Of a DNA stretch of 64,000 bases, positions 40,770 to 51,100 are shown one piece after another. A model generated the notes under the pieces. The model made no database searches, was not told the DNA's origin, and was given only the letters and a program-made list of their open reading frames with translations. The DNA is taken from contig CM069607.1 of the NCBI GenBank assembly GCA_035771175.1, positions 18,608,001-18,672,000 of the forward strand, read 5' to 3'. Both the position numbers and the translations under genes were made by a program. The stretch comes from Paratinospora sagittata. Taxonomy: Eukaryota > Streptophyta > Magnoliopsida > Ranunculales > Menispermaceae. The stretch's first letter is position 1, and every line of letters starts with the position of its first letter.

Positions 40770-41553
40770 TGTCGCACTGGCAAAGAGAAAAGGAAAACCA
40801 AGATTTAGGAACTGTAGCCAAGGATAATGTTATAATATGCTCAGCAACAATTTCGAGAGTACTGCAATATGAAAATCACCTATTTTTCTAAGTATAGTGG
40901 AAGTTTTTTTTTGTTGAGGAATCAAAGAGCTTATATAACTCGTATGTTTGGCCATGGTGTAAAAACAAGGTTAGAACGTTTATATAATAAGTACAAATTT
41001 TTGCAAGTATTTAAAATGATTTGGTTGTGGTCTTTGTGAACATACATATATTTTATTGAAAAGTCATACGAGTCATAAAAAGTCTAAGATTTGCCTCGGT
41101 AAATAACCTGATCTAACGTTCTATCGCAATCTTATGCATTCATACGCTTACTCTTAGTCTGTTCGATTATTATCCAAGTTCATATGTCCCATACCACATG
41201 AATTTAGTAATAAGGGTGTCAACCAAGTTAAGTTGTATGAACACGGTCTCTAAAAACATTGGCTGAATAGAAGTTCACTAATAGTATCGTCCAAATTTAC
41301 TCGTCCCATACCGTGTAAACTTAGTGATAATATTAGTAATGCAACTTTCTCCAAATGTTTCTTTTCACACAAGGTCATGGGTTTTCTTACTTCCACAATT
41401 TATTTAGTATCCTCCAATTTTGTTGTGTCCCATACCACTCCAAAGTTAGTGATACAAAAGAAAGAATGGTTGTAAGTCTGCCCACCAAAGATAGTCTTTA
41501 AACAAAACAATTTTATTCATATATGTCAAAGAAAATTCTTACAATGCCAGAAA
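40770..41553. other. Non-coding spacer between the two element ORFs
   Basis: No convincing ORF on either strand. The only visible structure is a degenerate tandem repeat at about 41171-41455. As the 5' leader of gag on the minus strand it separates the gag start codon from the upstream ORF by 784 bp. Gag translation from a shared transcript would therefore need splicing, reinitiation or an internal start. Confidence 0.6.
41171..41455. repeat. Three degenerate ~120-bp repeat units in the element spacer
   Basis: A block of about 42 bp with the order TCCAA, then GTCCCATACC, then A(A/G)TTAGT, starts at about 41171, 41288 and 41409, with spacings of about 117 and 121 bp. The sequence between blocks is poorly conserved, suggesting an old tandem triplication. 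No function is recognised. Confidence 0.6.
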
Positions 41554-42516
41554 TTAATTTTGACTTTCTTGCCTACTACCGTTTCTTCGAGATCTACTGT
41601 TATGTACAGAATGACTACTAACAGAAGGTTGAGAGTGTGCCCGCTCTGCGTTGGAGTTTTGCAAACGAGTTAATACAAGATTGTGGCTATCTTTCAATGC
41701 AGCAATATTGGATGCCATTTCATTTAACCGTTCAAGTAGGTTGGTCGGTTGTCCCATTGGTGGTTGATGGGTTGGTTGTCTCGTAGGTGAAGGGTAGGCC
41801 ATAGGCATTGGTGGAAAGTATTGGTTGTATGGGTGATTCATAGGTGGAACGTAGTGGTATTGATTGCGCGGGGATCCCCTAACCGGAACCCCTTGGATAA
41901 TTTGGTTTGTTGGAGATGAAAAAGTTTGAAATAATGGGCTCATTGGAATGTTTGGCCCTCCAAGATTTGGTGATGCCCAGTACGGTTGTTGTTGGTTTAC
42001 AGCAACTTGTGGAACTGGCTGATATTGTTGGTTGTATTGAGTGTATGGCTCTTTGGCGAGGGAATTGAACAGTTGTGCATTAGATTCTGCGATCTCTGCA
42101 ACTGTCTGGGGGTCATGTGGTTCAATAATCCTCTCCTCAATCGGAATCTCCAAGAGGCGAGCAATAATCTCGATATTGATAGGAATTGTCGTTCCCATGA
42201 TTGTTGTCTCTAAATGAGGGCTGAACTCATCTCCGTGAAGTCCCACGTAAGTCATGGCTTCATAGAAGGATCTGACCAAGTTGTAAGAGACTTGACCCTC
42301 AACGTTGGTTATATTTAACCAATCCAGTGTTGCGAGTTTGTCATGAAGGATTGGACGGAGGCGGAGATCGCTATTGTCGATGCTCCTCATGGTCACAATC
42401 TCTCTTTTGGACAATTCCGTTAGTCTAGTGGGAATTGGTTCCCTGCTAGTAGAAGTTGTTCCCTCCCTTGAGGTCATTCTTTTGCTGAAAGGAAAATAAA
42501 TTTGTGTGAAAGACAC
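41554..42516 (-). CDS. 320-codon ORF upstream of gag, possible plant transposon-protein-like domain
   Basis: An intact frame with no recognised catalytic motif. Residues about 52-130 (LRLRPILHDKLATLDWL, then VSYNLVRSFYEAM, then GTTIPINIEIIARLLEIP) resemble in spacing and hydrophobic pattern the domain annotated as 'putative plant transposon protein' (Transposase_32) in many plant repeats. This is a by-eye resemblance only. Residues 155-258 are rich in Gln, Pro, Tyr and Asn and look disordered. Residues about 259-292 have a leucine-rich, coiled-coil-like pattern, followed by a Ser/Arg-rich tail. A more natural start may be Met14 at 42477 (MTSREG). It lies between the LTR/PBS and gag, where ordinary gypsy elements have no ORF; Ogre elements do have an extra ORF there, but nothing else here indicates Ogre. 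A captured host gene fragment is an alternative. Confidence 0.6.
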   Translation of the reverse strand: MSFTQIYFPFSKRMTSREGTTSTSREPIPTRLTELSKREIVTMRSIDNSDLRLRPILHDKLATLDWLNITNVEGQVSYNLVRSFYEAMTYVGLHGDEFSPHLETTIMGTTIPINIEIIARLLEIPIEERIIEPHDPQTVAEIAESNAQLFNSLAKEPYTQYNQQYQPVPQVAVNQQQPYWASPNLGGPNIPMSPLFQTFSSPTNQIIQGVPVRGSPRNQYHYVPPMNHPYNQYFPPMPMAYPSPTRQPTHQPPMGQPTNLLERLNEMASNIAALKDSHNLVLTRLQNSNAERAHSQPSVSSHSVHNSRSRRNGSRQESQN

Positions 42517-42579
42517 AAAATATATTCCTAATATTTTTTTTAAGATTTATGCCTTGTCTGCTAGACATTAGTTTCGAGT

Positions 42580-42907
42580 TTTCTGTTGATGTTTATGCCA
42601 TCATGAAATTTTCTTCATTAGTGAGTTGATGCATATATGTCGTATTCACATAGAAATGTATTGACATATTTAATCATAACTATATAGTTTCTGTTGATGT
42701 TTATGCCATCATGAAATTTTCTTCATTAGTGAGTTGATGCATATATGTCGTATTCACATAGAAATGTATTGGCATTTATTTAATCATAACTATATAGTTT
42801 CTGTTGATGTTTATGCCATCATGAAATTTTCTTCATTAGTGAGTTGATGCATATATGTCGTATTCACATAGAAATGTATTGACATTTATTTAATCATAAC
42901 TATATAG
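42580..42907. repeat. Three-copy ~110-bp tandem repeat in the element leader
   Basis: Nearly identical units begin at 42580, 42688 and 42798 (spacings 108 and 110 bp). They share TTTCTGTTGATGTTTATGCC, GTGAGTTGATGC and CATAGAAATGTATTG. The units differ by a 2-bp indel (CATATTTAATC versus CATTTATTTAATC) and one substitution (GGCATT). The high similarity implies recent expansion, younger than the spacer repeats at 41171-41455. Confidence 0.9.
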
Positions 42908-43382
42908 TTTCCATAAAGCAACTATATATATATATAAAATCATATATAGGTGTTTCCAAATCTTAACTATATATAAAAGTCATATATATATAGAGTGATA
43001 AATTATTATTATTATTATTTTATTTTATTTTATTTTATTTTTTTCGAATATTTATTTTACGAAAAAAAAATTTCAGCTTTTTTTTTTTTTTTTTTTTTTT
43101 TTTTCGAATATTTATTTTTCGAAAAAAAAAAATTCAATTTTTATTTATTTATTATTTTTTTTATACGTACCTCATATACACTAATGTATATAGATACATA
43201 TATTCAATAATAACTACACATATAGTTTCTACTAAATTTTGACTATATGTATAGTTAAGTCAAACTATATAAAAATCATATAGTTTTCTAGATATATATA
43301 TTTAATGCAAATCTCAACTATATATAATTGACGTATGTATATATAGTTCTAGAGATATATATATCTAATAACATTTTTTTTT
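42908..43382. other. A+T-rich leader with TATATAGTT motifs and homopolymer runs
   Basis: The segment is almost pure A+T, with repeated AACTATATA/TATATAGTT motifs, (ATT)n and (TTTTA)n runs, and 27 consecutive T at 43078-43104. Two copies of a foldback sequence (TTTTCG arm, CGAAAA arm) lie at about 43041-43070 and 43101-43130, exactly 60 bp apart. The apparent 71-codon plus-strand frame here is low-complexity translation of the runs and is not a gene. Confidence 0.8.
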
Positions 43383-43425
43383 TCGTCCCCTAATTTGGTG
43401 GACTTGGGCGGGCCATGGACCGTAC

Positions 43426-43437
43426 GCTCTCATACCA
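43426..43437 (-). promoter_or_regulatory. Primer-binding site resembling the tRNA-iMet type
   Basis: On the minus strand TGGTATGAGAGC lies 5 nt after the LTR end. The usual plant PBS for initiator tRNA-Met is TGGTATCAGAGC, so 11 of 12 bases match. Its position directly inside a TG...CA LTR supports both the LTR boundary and the minus-strand orientation. Confidence 0.8.
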
Positions 43438-43574
43438 TTAAATGTCACACCCCGCCCGGACGCGCCTAAACCGGCGGTACACTCTCGGACATAATAATAA
43501 TTGAATGTAAACTTTAATAAAAGTTATGAAACACGCAAACCTATGTTTCGTTCCCCACCTTCAGATCTGGTGCT

Positions 43575-43633
43575 TTTCTCCGGACAGAACTTCGTTGCAC
43601 CGCTTTCCTCCGAACAGAACTTTGTTGCACCGC
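43575..43633. repeat. Tandem duplication of 29/30 bp inside the LTR
   Basis: Units 43575-43603 and 43604-43633 share CTCCG(G/A)ACAGAACTT and GTTGCACCGC, with two substitutions and one 1-bp indel. They lie downstream of the TATA box on the minus strand, in the probable R/U5 part. Confidence 0.85.
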
Positions 43634-43735
43634 ACCGGGAGTCTCAAAGACAAAAAACTTAGAATGCGTGGAAAGGAGAAGAAAAATCACCAGAGAAGGT
43701 GATTTGGTGTGAGGAATGAGAAATGAGGAGGTTTC

Positions 43736-43742
43736 TTATATA
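43736..43742 (-). promoter_or_regulatory. TATA box of the LTR promoter
   Basis: TATATAA on the minus strand (context CTATATAAGAAACC), about 170 bp into the LTR and directly downstream of the palindrome array. Transcription would be expected to start some 25-35 bp further on, near 43705. No polyadenylation signal could be assigned. Confidence 0.65.
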
Positions 43743-43751
43743 GAGATTTTT

Positions 43752-43831
43752 GCGCCTGAACGTTCTGTCACGCGTCTGAACGTTCTGTCACGCGTCTGAA
43801 CGTTCTGGCACGCGCCTGAACGTTCGGGCGT
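43752..43831 (-). promoter_or_regulatory. 20-bp minisatellite of GAACGTTC palindromes upstream of the LTR TATA box
   Basis: Four units place GAACGTTC at 43758, 43778, 43798 and 43818, exactly 20 bp apart. Each is GAA-NN-TTC, the paired half-sites of a heat-shock element. The 20-bp period equals four 5-bp modules, so all half-sites are in the same 5-bp register. Full elements usually need three adjacent half-sites, so the regulatory reading is inference. Confidence 0.55.
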
Positions 43832-43857
43832 TGTCCAAATAGTAAAAATTTCAAATA

Positions 43858-43892
<35 letters not shown>

Positions 43893-43911
43893 TGAAATAC
43901 GGGGTATTACA
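43788..43911 (-). repeat. Terminal inverted LTR arm, right copy
   Basis: This 124-bp outer part of the full LTR pairs with 39329-39462. It has 31 T at 43861-43891 (21 A on the left) and one 20-bp unit fewer within the matching stretch. Confidence 0.9.
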
Positions 43912-43916
43912 GTTAC
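43912..43916. repeat. Target-site duplication, right copy (gttac)
   Basis: It directly follows GGGTATTACA. The satellite continues with AGTTTAAAAC, which restores the normal TTACAGTTTAAAAC of the monomer. Confidence 0.93.
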
Positions 43917-46900
43917 AGTTTAAAACAAAGGATAGCTTCTGAAAATCTCGGCACAAAAGGGATAAAATGAAGAACTTGCTAAACAATGATGTTATCTTCA
44001 AGACAGTTTGCAATTTTGATTCAGGTCGAAGCTTTTATTGGCAATGCAAGAATCACGAGTCTCTTCTTTTGAAATACTCTTTGGAAAGCACAGTCTAACT
44101 TGCAAAAATCGTGTGTGTTGTATCTTTTAAAATTAGAGAATGAGTGTTTTATTTAATTAGCAGTTGCAGGTTAAAAAGCAAGAGAGTAGGATATGATTTG
44201 AATTCAAAACATTGTTTAATTCAAAGTTGTTTTGCCCGTGCGACACAATGGGAATCATCCAGGTGTTAGTGAAGAATGTTTCAGTCACGATTCTCAGTCA
44301 AAACTGTCGAAGGACTAGAAAAATCGAGAAAGGGAAAGGGGCATTGTTTTTGTCGTTAGAAATGTGAGATTTCTAACTCTGACGTGGATTGCATGCTATT
44401 GGGTTGTGTATCATGCTCTCTAATTACAGATAGCGGACTATTGCAGGTCGATATACACAAACTCGGGACCTCGAGTTTTTCAGACGATCCGGTAGCGTGC
44501 AATCAAGGTCTATAGCATACTATTCCCATTTTACTAAAAATCGAAAGATTACGACAACTACTCTATAGCGAGTTATCAAAATGGATAGCGCGCTGTAGGC
44601 AATTTTCAAGAAAAATAGATTTTTGATTATTCAACACTGTCAGCGTGGCATCAACACTGATAGTGTGCTATTGCCTTTTCAAAATTCTTGGTAAAGTGCT
44701 GGATAGCCCGATTTTGGAAAAATTAATATTTAAACACTTAAGAACCATTTCGTTGACTCGAAACACTTTTAAATCATTCAAAACTCATTGAAATTATGAT
44801 TAAGACCTTTCGAAAAATATTTTGTCAAAATCAAATACTAAATCAAAGTGATTTTGAAGACTTTGCAATTTAGAGAGTTTTCGTCCTGAGATTGTTCGAG
44901 AGGTTACCCTACGCACCTAAGATCAAACTAATGCATTAGCATTGAGATATGTCTTCGTTCTTAGAGCTTGATATTTGAAGACTTTGATTGTTATTGTTTG
45001 ATGTGTTCTTGATGATTAGTTCTAGCACTCACAAAAAGAATATAGGTGATGTGTTCTCTTACTGAGAACACTACATATAGTTACAGTTTAAAACAAAGGA
45101 TAGCTTCTGAAAATCTCAGCACAAAAGGGATAAAATGAAGAACTTGCTAAACAATGAGGTTATCTTTAAGACAGTTTGCAATTTTGATTCAGGTCGAAGC
45201 TTTTATTGGCAATGCAAGAATCATACTCTCTTCTTTTGAAATACTCTTTGGAAAGCACAGTCTAACTTGCAAAAATCGTGTATGTTGTATCTTTTAAAAT
45301 TAAAGAATGAGTGTTTTATTAAATTAGCAGTTGCAGGTTAAAAAGCAAAAGAGTAGGATACGATTTGAATTCAAAACATTGTTTAATTCAAAGTTGTTTT
45401 GCCCGTGCGACACAAAGGGAATCATCCAGGTGTGAGAAAAGAATGTTTCAGTTACGATTCCCACTCAAAACTGTCAAAGGAATAGAAAAATCGAGCAAGG
45501 GAAGGGGGCATTGTTTTGTCGTTAGAAATGTGAGATTTCTAACTCTGACGTGGATTGCATGCTACTGGGTTGTGTATCATGCTCTCTAATTACGGATAGC
45601 GGACTATTGCAGGTCGATATACACAAACTCGGGACCTCAAGTTTTTCAGATGATCCGATAGCATGCAATCAAGGTCTATAGCAAACTATTCCCATTTTAC
45701 TAAAAATCGAAAGATCACGACAACTGCTCTGTAGCGAGTTATCAAAAGGGATAGCGCTGTAGGCAATTTTCAACAAAAACAAATTTTTGATTATTCAACA
45801 CTGTCAGCTTGGTATCAACACTGATAGTGCGCTATTGCCTTCTGAAAATACTTGGCAAAGTGCTGGATAGCCCAATTTTGAAAAATTAAAATTTTAACAA
45901 TTAAGAACCATTCCTTTGATTCGAAACACTTTTAAATAATTCAAAACTAATTGAAATTATGATTAAAACCTTTCGGAAAATATTTTGTCAAAATCAAAAA
46001 CTATATCCAAGTGATTTTGAAGACTTTGCAATTTAGAGAGTTTTCGTGCCGAGATTGATCGAGAGGTTACCCTACACACCTAAGATCAAACTAATGCACA
46101 TTGAGATATTTCTTCGTTCTTAGAGCTTGATATTTGTAGACTTTGATAGCAATTGTTTGATGTGTTCTTGATGATTAGTTGTAGCACTCACAGAAAGAAT
46201 ATAGGTGATGTGTTCTCTTACTGAGAACACTTCATATACTTACAGTTTAAAACAAAGGATAGCTTCTGAAAATCTCAGCACAAAAGGGATAAAATGAAGA
46301 ACTTGCTAAACAATGATGTTATCTTCAAGACAGTTTGCAATTTTGATTCAGGTCGAAGCTTTTATTGGCAAAGAAAGAATCACGAGTCTCTTCTTTTGAA
46401 ATACTCTTTGGAAAGCACAGTCTAACTTGCAAAAATCGTGTGTGTGTATCTTTTAAAATTAGAGAATGAGTGTTTTATTAAATTAGCAGTTGCAGGTTAA
46501 AAAGCAAGAGAGTGGGATATGATTTGAATTCAAAACATTGTTTAATTCAAAGTTGTTTTGCGCGTGCGACACAATGGGAATCATCCAGGTGTTAGTGAAG
46601 AATGTTTCAGTTACGATTCCCAGTCAAAACTGCCGAAGGAATAGAAAAATTGAGCAAGGGAAAGGGGAATTGTTTTTTTCGTTAGAAATGTGAGATTTCT
46701 AACTCTGGCGTGGATTGCATGCTATTGGGTTGTGTATCATGCTCTCTAATTACGGATAGCGGACTATTGCAGGTCGATATACACAAACTCGGGACCTCGA
46801 GTTTTTCAGACGATCCGATAGCGTGCAATCTAGGTCTATAGCATACTATTCCCATTTTACTAAAAATCGAAAGATCACGACAACTACTCTACTGCGAGTT

Positions 46901-48145
46901 ATCAAAATGGATAGCGCGCTGTAGGCAATTTTCAAAAAAAATAGATTTTTGATTATTCAACACTGTCAGCGTGGTATCAACACTGATAGTGTGCTATTGC
47001 CTTTTCCAAATTCTTGGCAAAGTGCTGGATATCTCGATTTTGGAAAAATTAATATTTAAACACTTAAGAACCATTTCATTGACTCGAAACACTTTTAAAT
47101 CATTCAAAACTCATTGAAATTATGATTAAGACCTTTCGAAAAATATTTTGTCAAAATCAAATACTAAATCAAAGTGATTTTGAAGACTTTGCAATTTAGA
47201 GAGTTTTTCATGCTGAGATTGATCGAGAGGTTACCCTACACACCTAAGAACAAACTAATGCATTAGCATTGAGATATGCCTTCGTTCTTAGAGCTTGATA
47301 TTTGTAGACTTTGATTCCTATTGTTTGATGTGTTCTTGATGATTAGTTCTAGCACTCACAGAAAGAATATAGGTGATGTGTTCCCTTACTAAGAACACTT
47401 CATATACTTACAGTTTAAAACAAAGGATAGCTTTTGAAAATCTCAGCACAAAAGGAATAAAATGAAGAACTTGCTAAACAATGAGGTTATCTTCAAGACA
47501 GTTTGCAATTTTGATTCAGGTCGAAGCTTTTATTGGGAATGCAAGAATCACGACTCTCTTCTTTTGAAATACTCTTTGGAAAGCACAGTCTAACTTGCAA
47601 AAATCGTGTCTGTTGTATCTTTTAAAATTAGAGAATGAGTGTTTTATTAAATTAGCAGTTGCAGATTAAAAAGCAAAATAGTAGGATACGATTTGAATTC
47701 AAAACATTGTTTAATTCAAAGTTGTTTTGCCCGTGCGATACAATGGGAATCATCCAGGTGTTCGTAGAGAATATTTCAATTATGATTCCCAGTCAAAACT
47801 GTCGAAGGAATAGAAAAATCGAGCACGGGAAAGGGGCCATGTTTTTCTCATTAGAAATGTGAGATTTCTAACTCTGACGTGGATAGCAAGCTATTGGGTT
47901 GTGTATCATGCTCTCTAATTACGAATAGTGGACTATTGCAGGTCGATATGCACAAAACCGGGAGCTCGAGTTTTTCAGACTCTCCGATAGCGTGCAATCA
48001 AGGTATATAGCATGCTATAGCCCATTTTACTAAAAATCGAAAGACCACGACAACTGCTCTATAGCGAGTTGTCAAAAGGGATAGCGCGCTGTAGGCAATT
48101 ATCAAGAAAAATAGATTTCTGATTATTCAACCCTATCAGCGTGGT
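43917..48145 (+). repeat. Satellite block C2, right of the mobile element
   Basis: The monomer interrupted at 39328 continues here. Later anchors are at 45071, 46230 and 47398. GTGG(T/C)ATC or a derivative persists in the hairpin at about 44644, 45808, 46970 and 48140, so this is the same sub-block as on the left. Units near 44340, 45500 and 46660 share GGGACCTCGAGTTTTTC (CTCAAG in one) and CAGA(C/T)GATCCG, defining a local family. No gene is visible. Confidence 0.85.
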
Positions 48146-51100
48146 ATCAACACTGATAGTGCGCTATTGCCTTTTCAAAATTCTTGGCATAGGGCTGCTG
48201 ATTTTGAAAAAATTAATATTTAAACACTTAAGAACCATTCCATTGACTCGGAACACTTTTAAATCAGTCAAAAGTCATTGAAATTATGATTAAAACCATT
48301 CGGAAAATATTTTGTCAAAATCAAATACTAAATCCAAGTGATTTTGAAGACTTTGCAATTTATAGAGTTTTCGTGCTGAGATTGATCGAGAGGTTACCCT
48401 ACACACCTAAGATCAAACTAATGCATTAGCATTGAGATATGTCTTCGTTCTTAGAGCTTGATATTTGTTTACTTTTATATCTATTGTTTGATGTGTTCTT
48501 GATGATTAGTTGTAGCACTCAGAGAAAGAATATAGGTGATGTGTTCTCTTATTGAGAACACTTCATATACTTACAGTTTAAAACAAAGGATAGCTTTTGA
48601 AAATCTCAGCACAAAAGGAATAAAATGAAGAACTTGCTAAACAATGAGGATATCTTCAAGACAGTTTGCAATTTTGATTCAGGTCGAAGCTTTTATTGGC
48701 AATGCAAGAATCACGACTCTCTTCTTTTGAAATACTCTTTGGAAAGCAGAGTCTAACTTGGAAAAATCGTGTGTGTTGTATCTTTTAAAATTTGATAATG
48801 GCTGTTTTATTAAATTAGCAGTTGCAGGTTAAAAAGCAAGAGAATAGGATACGATTTGAATTCAAAACATTGTTTAATTCTAAGATGTTTTGCCAGTGCG
48901 ACCCAATGGGAATCATCCAGGTGTTAGTGGAGAATATTTCAGTTACGATTCCCAGTCAAAACATTGTAAGGAATTGAAAATCCGAGCAAGGAAAAGGGCC
49001 CACTTTTTTCTCGTTAGAAATTTGAGATTTCTAACTCTGACCTGGATAGCATGCTATTGGGTTGTGTATCATGGTCTCTAATTACGGATAGCGGACTATT
49101 GCAGGTCGATATACATAAACCTGGGAGTTCAAGTTTTTCAGACTCTCCGATAGCGTGCAATCAAGGTCTATAGCACGCTATTGCCCATTTTTCTAAAAAT
49201 CGAAAGATCACGGCAACTGCTCTATAGCGAGTTATCAAAAGGGATACCGCGCTGTTGGCAAATTTCAAGAAAAATAGATTTTTGATTATTCAACCCTATC
49301 AGCGTGCTATCAACACTGATAGGGCGCTATTGCCTTTTGAAAATTTTTGGCAAAGTGCTGGATAGCCCGATTTTGGAAAAATTAATATTTTAACACTTAA
49401 GAACCATTCCATTGACTCGAAACACTTTTAAATCATTCAAAACTCACTGAAATTATGATAAAAACCTTTCCAAAAATATTTTGTCAAAATCAAATACTAA
49501 ATCCAAGTGATTTTGAAGACTTTGCAATTTAGAGAGTTTTCGTGCTGAGATTGATCGAGTGGTTACCCTACACACCTAAGATCAAACTAAGGCATTAGCA
49601 TTGAGATATGACTTCGTTATTGGAGCTTGATATTTGTAGACTTTGAAAGCTATTGTTTGATGTGTTCTTGATGATAAGTTGTAGCACTCAGATAAAGAAT
49701 ATAGGTGATGTTTTCTCTTATTGAGAACACTTCATATACTTACAGTTTAAAACAAAGGATAGCTTCTCAAAATCTCAGCACAAAAGGGATAAAATAAAGA
49801 ACTTGCTAAACAAGGAGGTTATCTTCAAGACAGTTTGCAATTTTGATTCAGGTCGAAGCTTTTATTGGCAATGCTCACGACTCTCTTCTTTTGAAATACT
49901 CTTTGGAAAGCACAGTCCAACTTGCAAAAAACTTGTGTATAGTATCTTTTAAAATTAGAGAATGAGTGTTTTATTAAATTAGCAGTTGCAGGTTGAAAAG
50001 CAAGAGACTAGGATACGATTTGAATTCAAAACACTGTTTAATTCAAAGATGTTTTGCCCGTGCGACCCAATGGGAATCATCCAGGTGTCAGTGGAGAATA
50101 TTTCGGTTAGGATTCCCAGTCAAAACTTTGCAAGGAATAGAAAAATCGGGCAAGGAAAGGGGCCCACGTTTTTCTCGTTAGAAATTTGAGATTTCTAACT
50201 CTGACGTGGATAGCATGCTATTGGGTTGTGTATCATGGTCTCTAATTACGGATAGCGGACTATTGCAGGTCGATATACACAAAACCGGGAGCTCAAGTTT
50301 TTCAGACTCTCCGATAGCGTGCAATCAAGGTCTATAGCACGCTATTACCCATTTTACTGAAAATCGAAAGATCACGGCAACTGCTCTATAGCGAGTTATC
50401 AAAAGGGATACCGCGCTGTTGGTAAATTCCAAGAAAAATAGATTTTTGATTATTCAACCCTATCAGCGTGCTATCAACACTGATAGGGCGCTATGGCCTT
50501 TTGAAAAATTTTGGCAAAGTGCTGGATAGCCCGATTTTGGAAAAATTAATATTTTAACACTTAAGAACCATTCCATTGACTCGAAACACTTTTAAATCAT
50601 TCAAAACTCATTGAAATTATGATAAAAACTTTCGAAAAATATTTTGTCAAAATCAAATACTAAATCCAAGTGATTTTGAAGACTTTGCAATTTAGAGAGT
50701 TTTCGTGCTGAGATTGATCGAGAGGTTACCCTACACACCTAAGATCAAACTAATGCATTAGCATTGAGATATGACTTCGTTCTTAGAGCTTGATATTTGT
50801 AGACTTTGATAGCTATTGTTTGATGTGTTCTTGATGATTAGTTGTAGCACTCAGACAAAGAATATAGGTGATGTGTTCTCTTATTGAGAACACTTCATAT
50901 ACTTACAGTTTACAACAAAGGATAGCTTCTCAAAATCTCAGCACAAAAGGGATAAAATAAAGAACTTGCTAAACAATGAGGTTATCACCAAGACAGTTTG
51001 AAATTTTGATTCAGGTCGAAGCTTTTATTGGCAATGCAAGAATCACGTCTCTCTTCTTTTGAAATACTCTTTGGAAAGCACAGTCCAACTTGCAAAAAAA

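Larger units (their letters stand above)
39329..43911 (-). mobile_element. Non-autonomous Ty3/gypsy-type LTR retrotransposon with inverted LTR ends (4583 bp)
   Basis: The boundaries are exact: TGTAATACCC at 39329, GGGTATTACA ending at 43911, and gttac on both sides. On the minus strand the order is 5' LTR (43911-43443), PBS (43437-43426), A+T-rich leader, a 320-codon ORF, a 784-bp spacer, and gag. After gag there is no pol sequence and no direct 3' LTR. The element ends in an inverted 134-bp piece of the LTR start. The gag-only content resembles TR-GAG or other non-autonomous LTR elements. The inverted terminus is unusual. A TIR DNA transposon is less likely, because an LTR with TATA box, PBS and a retrotransposon gag are all present and in order. 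Confidence 0.85.
43443..43911 (-). repeat. 5' long terminal repeat (469 bp)
   Basis: On the minus strand it begins TGTAATACCCCG and ends CGGGGTGTGACA. The two ends form an imperfect inverted repeat (TGTNAYACCCC) with the TG...CA termini typical of LTRs. In order it contains a 31-bp A run, four GAACGTTC palindromes, a TATA box, and a duplicated 29/30-bp segment, and is followed by the PBS. No second full LTR exists in the window. Only its first part recurs, inverted, at 39329-39462. Confidence 0.85.

Noticed and set aside
42995..43210. 71-codon plus-strand Phe/Tyr-rich frame
   Set aside because: It is a translation of T runs and A+T-rich sequence in the element leader.
39329..43911. Interpretation as a TIR DNA transposon (for example a MULE) because of the inverted termini
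   Set aside because: A 469-bp TG...CA LTR with TATA box, an adjacent PBS, a retrotransposon gag and a 5-bp duplication fit an LTR element better. No transposase with a catalytic triad is visible.
43768..44013. 81-codon minus-strand frame with a poly-lysine run
   Set aside because: It runs from satellite across the element boundary into the LTR homopolymer. The lysines come from the A run.
47659..47862. Recurrent ~67-codon plus-strand frame (also near 38408, 49986, 51154, 59260, 60434 and 62770)
   Set aside because: It is the same satellite segment in different monomers. The frame is broken by stops and indels in most units, has no recognisable domain, and its ends move freely. Conservation is that of the repeat, not of a protein.
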